DNA of 26,161 nt, taken from positions 1-26,161 of the forward strand of contig JBNJEA010000033.1 in assembly GCA_051745395.1 (NCBI GenBank), read 5' to 3'. Positions 24,130 through 26,161 of this stretch are shown one piece after another. Under the pieces are notes generated by a model. It did not search any database and was not told where the DNA came from. It was given only the letters and a program-made list of their open reading frames with translations. The stretch's first letter is position 1. The number at the start of each line of letters is the position of its first letter. A program made the position numbers and the translations under genes. This DNA is from JBNJEA01 sp051745395. Lineage in GTDB: Bacteria > Desulfobacterota > Desulfobacteria > Desulfobacterales > Desulfosalsimonadaceae.

Positions 24130-25374
24130 ATGGATTTGAAACTGGGCAACCAGAACGGGATTGCCGGCACCGGAACGGCTTCCTTGTTCGATATCCACCC
24201 CGTTTCGGATCCCGGGCAGAATACGGCCGCATCGTCGGGTTTCATCGTCGATGCCGAGGCCGGCAGCACGCTTTTTGTCTTCGAAGACCCGAAGCCGGGC
24301 GAATACACCGTCACGCCGGCAGTCGAATCCGTCGCCCTGACCGGGGTCGGCGCCCCCGTGACACCCGAAATGGTCACCATCATCGCAGTCGACGGGTACG
24401 GGCAAACCATCGGCTTTTTCATGGCGCTGCTGAAAGCGGTTTCAGAGACCGACGCCCGCAGCAAGACACACACGCTCCACGTGCCGGGGCCCCGCAGCGA
24501 AACCGTGGCCTTTACCCCGCAGGACAGAGACTTTGACGGCGCCCCTTGCGTCAAACTGGTGGACTCCGAATCCTATGCCCGTTTCGAGGCGGACGGAGAC
24601 CTGTTTGTCAGCCTGCGGATTTTAAACGAATCCGAAACCGCCATGACAAAAGCACCCGTCCGCATTTACTACAACCACAGGACCGAAAAAAACCTTCTGG
24701 CCGAAGCCCAAACCACCCAGGAGGCGATGTCGTATTCGGACGTGCACTTCACCATCGCCTTTGAAAACATGGTCGACCTGCAAACCCCGGCCGATGAAAG
24801 CGCCACCATTGTCTACGACATTGAAACCGATGACCAGGAGGAACATTTAACCTATGACAATGCCGGCGTAATGGCGGTTGAAAACACGGCCGACTTTCGC
24901 GCCGCCAAAGAGGCTTTCTTTGAAACCGCCATCCTGCTGAATCTGGACCGGGGCTGGAACCTGGTCGGCGATGCGGTGCGGGAACAAGACATTTTCCGGG
25001 AATTGACCCACGGCACCATTTATTCCCACGACGGAAGCGACATGCGCAAAGACGTGCAAAACACGGATCGCGGCGGCGGCTACTTCGTCTACCTGCCCAG
25101 GGATACCAACATTGCCCTTACCGGCACGCCCATCGCCCCGGATTTTTCCGGTGCGGGCGACAACAAGTGGGAACTGATGGGCACCGGTGTTGATATCTAC
25201 AATACGTTGTCCGACGACTACGAGATTTCCTTCGATGCCATGACCTACACGCCGGGTAAGCAGTGCGACTGCGTTTACGCGCTGGAGCGCGGCGATGACG
25301 GCGAGGCGAAATGGGAGAAAAATCCAGCTATCATTGAAGCCGGCAGCGGTTTCTGGTGTGTAAAGGAGCAATAA
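24130..25374 (+). CDS. Hypothetical beta-rich protein with duplicated GWNLVG-type module
   Basis: This 414-residue protein is acidic and beta-rich, of unknown function. The N-terminal part has SGFIVDAEAGSTLFVFE and a long run of strands. The C-terminal 130 residues contain two similar half-modules: GWNLVGDAV...IYSHDG...GGGYFVYLP, then KWELMGTGVD...VYALERG...AGSGFWC. Such modules are common in secreted proteins of sulfate reducers, yet this frame has no signal peptide. Three cysteines lie near the end (CDC and FWC). The start at 24130 has no good ribosome site and lies 39 bases after an in-frame TAG, so it may continue the 23407 gene. Its stop overlaps the lipoprotein start as TAATG. Confidence 0.75.
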   Translation: MDLKLGNQNGIAGTGTASLFDIHPVSDPGQNTAASSGFIVDAEAGSTLFVFEDPKPGEYTVTPAVESVALTGVGAPVTPEMVTIIAVDGYGQTIGFFMALLKAVSETDARSKTHTLHVPGPRSETVAFTPQDRDFDGAPCVKLVDSESYARFEADGDLFVSLRILNESETAMTKAPVRIYYNHRTEKNLLAEAQTTQEAMSYSDVHFTIAFENMVDLQTPADESATIVYDIETDDQEEHLTYDNAGVMAVENTADFRAAKEAFFETAILLNLDRGWNLVGDAVREQDIFRELTHGTIYSHDGSDMRKDVQNTDRGGGYFVYLPRDTNIALTGTPIAPDFSGAGDNKWELMGTGVDIYNTLSDDYEISFDAMTYTPGKQCDCVYALERGDDGEAKWEKNPAIIEAGSGFWCVKEQ

Positions 25375-26060
25375 TGAAAACGAAGAAAAAAAATATCGTA
25401 TACCTGTTGGTCGTGGCCGCTTTTGCCTGCCTGGTCTGTGGCTGCAACGATTCGGATTCATCGCCGCAATCCGAAATCGTCGATATCCAGACCCTGGGCA
25501 ATTTCCCCCGGCAGGCGCCGGCAAAATTGGCGCGCGCCACGTACCGCTTGGCGCCGTCTCAAAGCACCTATGCCGCTTTTACCCTGGATGAAAATTCCAC
25601 CATAGGCTACATGATTTTCCGGGGGACCGTGGAAATCTATGATTCAGAAGGCGCCGCGGTGCATTCCGACATCTTTTTCCCGGTGGATAACGATTACAAG
25701 ACCGTGGCGCTGGATGCCGGGCAGTACCGGATCAAGATCCAGAACTCGGTTGAAAAGGAGGGTGCGTTTACCATCTTTTCCGAAGACATGGGACTCGATG
25801 TCACCACGATCCGCCAAAGCGACAGTCTGCTTGTTGCCGAAAACACGCATGAATTCATAATTGTCGAGACCCGGCGCAACGGGGTGGATTTTACGGCAAG
25901 CCTGCCCACCGGAGAGGTTACGCTTTTTGATTTCAATCACGAGGTGCTGGCAGAGGCCTCGGGTACGATCGGCAGGACCCTGCCTGCCGGACAGTATATC
26001 TTGCTGGCCGACAACTCGGATTCCAAAACCTACGGCAGCCTGGAAATCGATATGAAATAA
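25374..26060 (+). CDS. Hypothetical lipoprotein
   Basis: This 228-residue envelope protein has a basic start (KTKKKN), a hydrophobic stretch and a lipobox LVCGC (Cys at about 24), so it should be lipid-anchored. The mature part is beta-rich with repeated phrases DAGQYRIKI and PAGQYILLAD, typical of bacterial jelly-roll or pre-peptidase C-terminal-like beta domains. The ATG at 25374 overlaps the previous stop by one base (TAATG) and has AAGGAG seven bases upstream; a start at 25356 is rejected. It is the last gene of the cassette beginning at 23407, so the products likely act together at the cell surface. No function can be named. Confidence 0.88.
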   Translation: MKTKKKNIVYLLVVAAFACLVCGCNDSDSSPQSEIVDIQTLGNFPRQAPAKLARATYRLAPSQSTYAAFTLDENSTIGYMIFRGTVEIYDSEGAAVHSDIFFPVDNDYKTVALDAGQYRIKIQNSVEKEGAFTIFSEDMGLDVTTIRQSDSLLVAENTHEFIIVETRRNGVDFTASLPTGEVTLFDFNHEVLAEASGTIGRTLPAGQYILLADNSDSKTYGSLEIDMK

Positions 26061-26091
26061 ACCCGGGACGTAAACCGGCAAAGACGGCGGC

Positions 26092-26161
26092 TCAATCTTT
26101 TTTGCGCATTTGCTGCCGGCGCACCGGCATGGCATCGATCCACTGAAAAATCTCGTCCAGC
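26092..26161 (-). CDS. Partial CDS, C-terminus of an unidentified protein
   Basis: A minus-strand frame enters from the window edge and ends at TGA (26094-26092); the last residues read LDEIFQWIDAMPVRRQQMRK. The sequence has a protein-like, helical, basic character and converges on the lipoprotein gene. Only about 22 residues are visible, too few to identify a family. Confidence 0.5.
   Translation of the reverse strand, partial: LDEIFQWIDAMPVRRQQMRKKD

Overview
The window reads as chromosomal DNA from a GC-rich, free-living Gram-negative bacterium, most likely a member of Desulfobacterota (Desulfobacterales-like). This is an inference from gene content: many sensor kinases, a sigma-54 activator, a NifX-like protein tied to a two-component pair, a GEMM-type riboswitch, a PEP-CTERM protein with a sigma-54 promoter, a MEDS-domain kinase and a thiolase. 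No rRNA, tRNA, CRISPR array, prophage or insertion sequence was seen.

Layout. Positions 1-4141 (minus strand) hold a PAS/sigma-54 activator followed by a NifX-like protein, a Cache-domain histidine kinase and a single-domain response regulator; the last three overlap as one operon. Positions 4203-8912 are a DNA-repair locus: a large fusion of an endonuclease Q-like PHP nuclease with a UvrD-family helicase (minus) diverges from an RdgC-like gene and an overlapping companion (plus). Positions 9060-11717 hold a manganese exporter (mntP), a thiolase and a small conserved protein of unknown function. Positions 12221-16657 form a signalling block: a membrane diguanylate cyclase converges on an operon made of an orphan betaine-type solute-binding lipoprotein and a hybrid histidine kinase. 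That operon is preceded by a promoter, a GEMM-I cyclic-dinucleotide riboswitch and an intrinsic terminator. Positions 16808-22237 carry an acyltransferase, a Na+/Ca2+-type exchanger, a MEDS/PAS histidine kinase and a divergent response regulator. Positions 22417-23345 hold a PEP-CTERM surface protein with a clear sigma-54 promoter and two copies of an upstream dyad. Positions 23407-26060 hold an unrecognised cassette ending in a lipoprotein; its first two reading frames are one frame split by an in-frame TAG codon.

Most interesting points: (1) the riboswitch-controlled binding-protein/kinase operon lying beside a diguanylate cyclase; (2) the EndoQ-UvrD fusion with a C-terminal sliding-clamp-like motif, divergent from RdgC; (3) the in-frame amber codon at 24088-24090; (4) the sigma-54 promoter and paired dyads of the PEP-CTERM gene; (5) three intergenic arrays of phased 6- or 7-base repeats, each abutting a stop codon, two of them folding as long inverted arms.

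All calls come from reading the sequence without database searches. Family names rest on motif recognition, and several proteins (11283-11717, 8379-8912, 23407-25374, 25374-26060) have no function I can assign.
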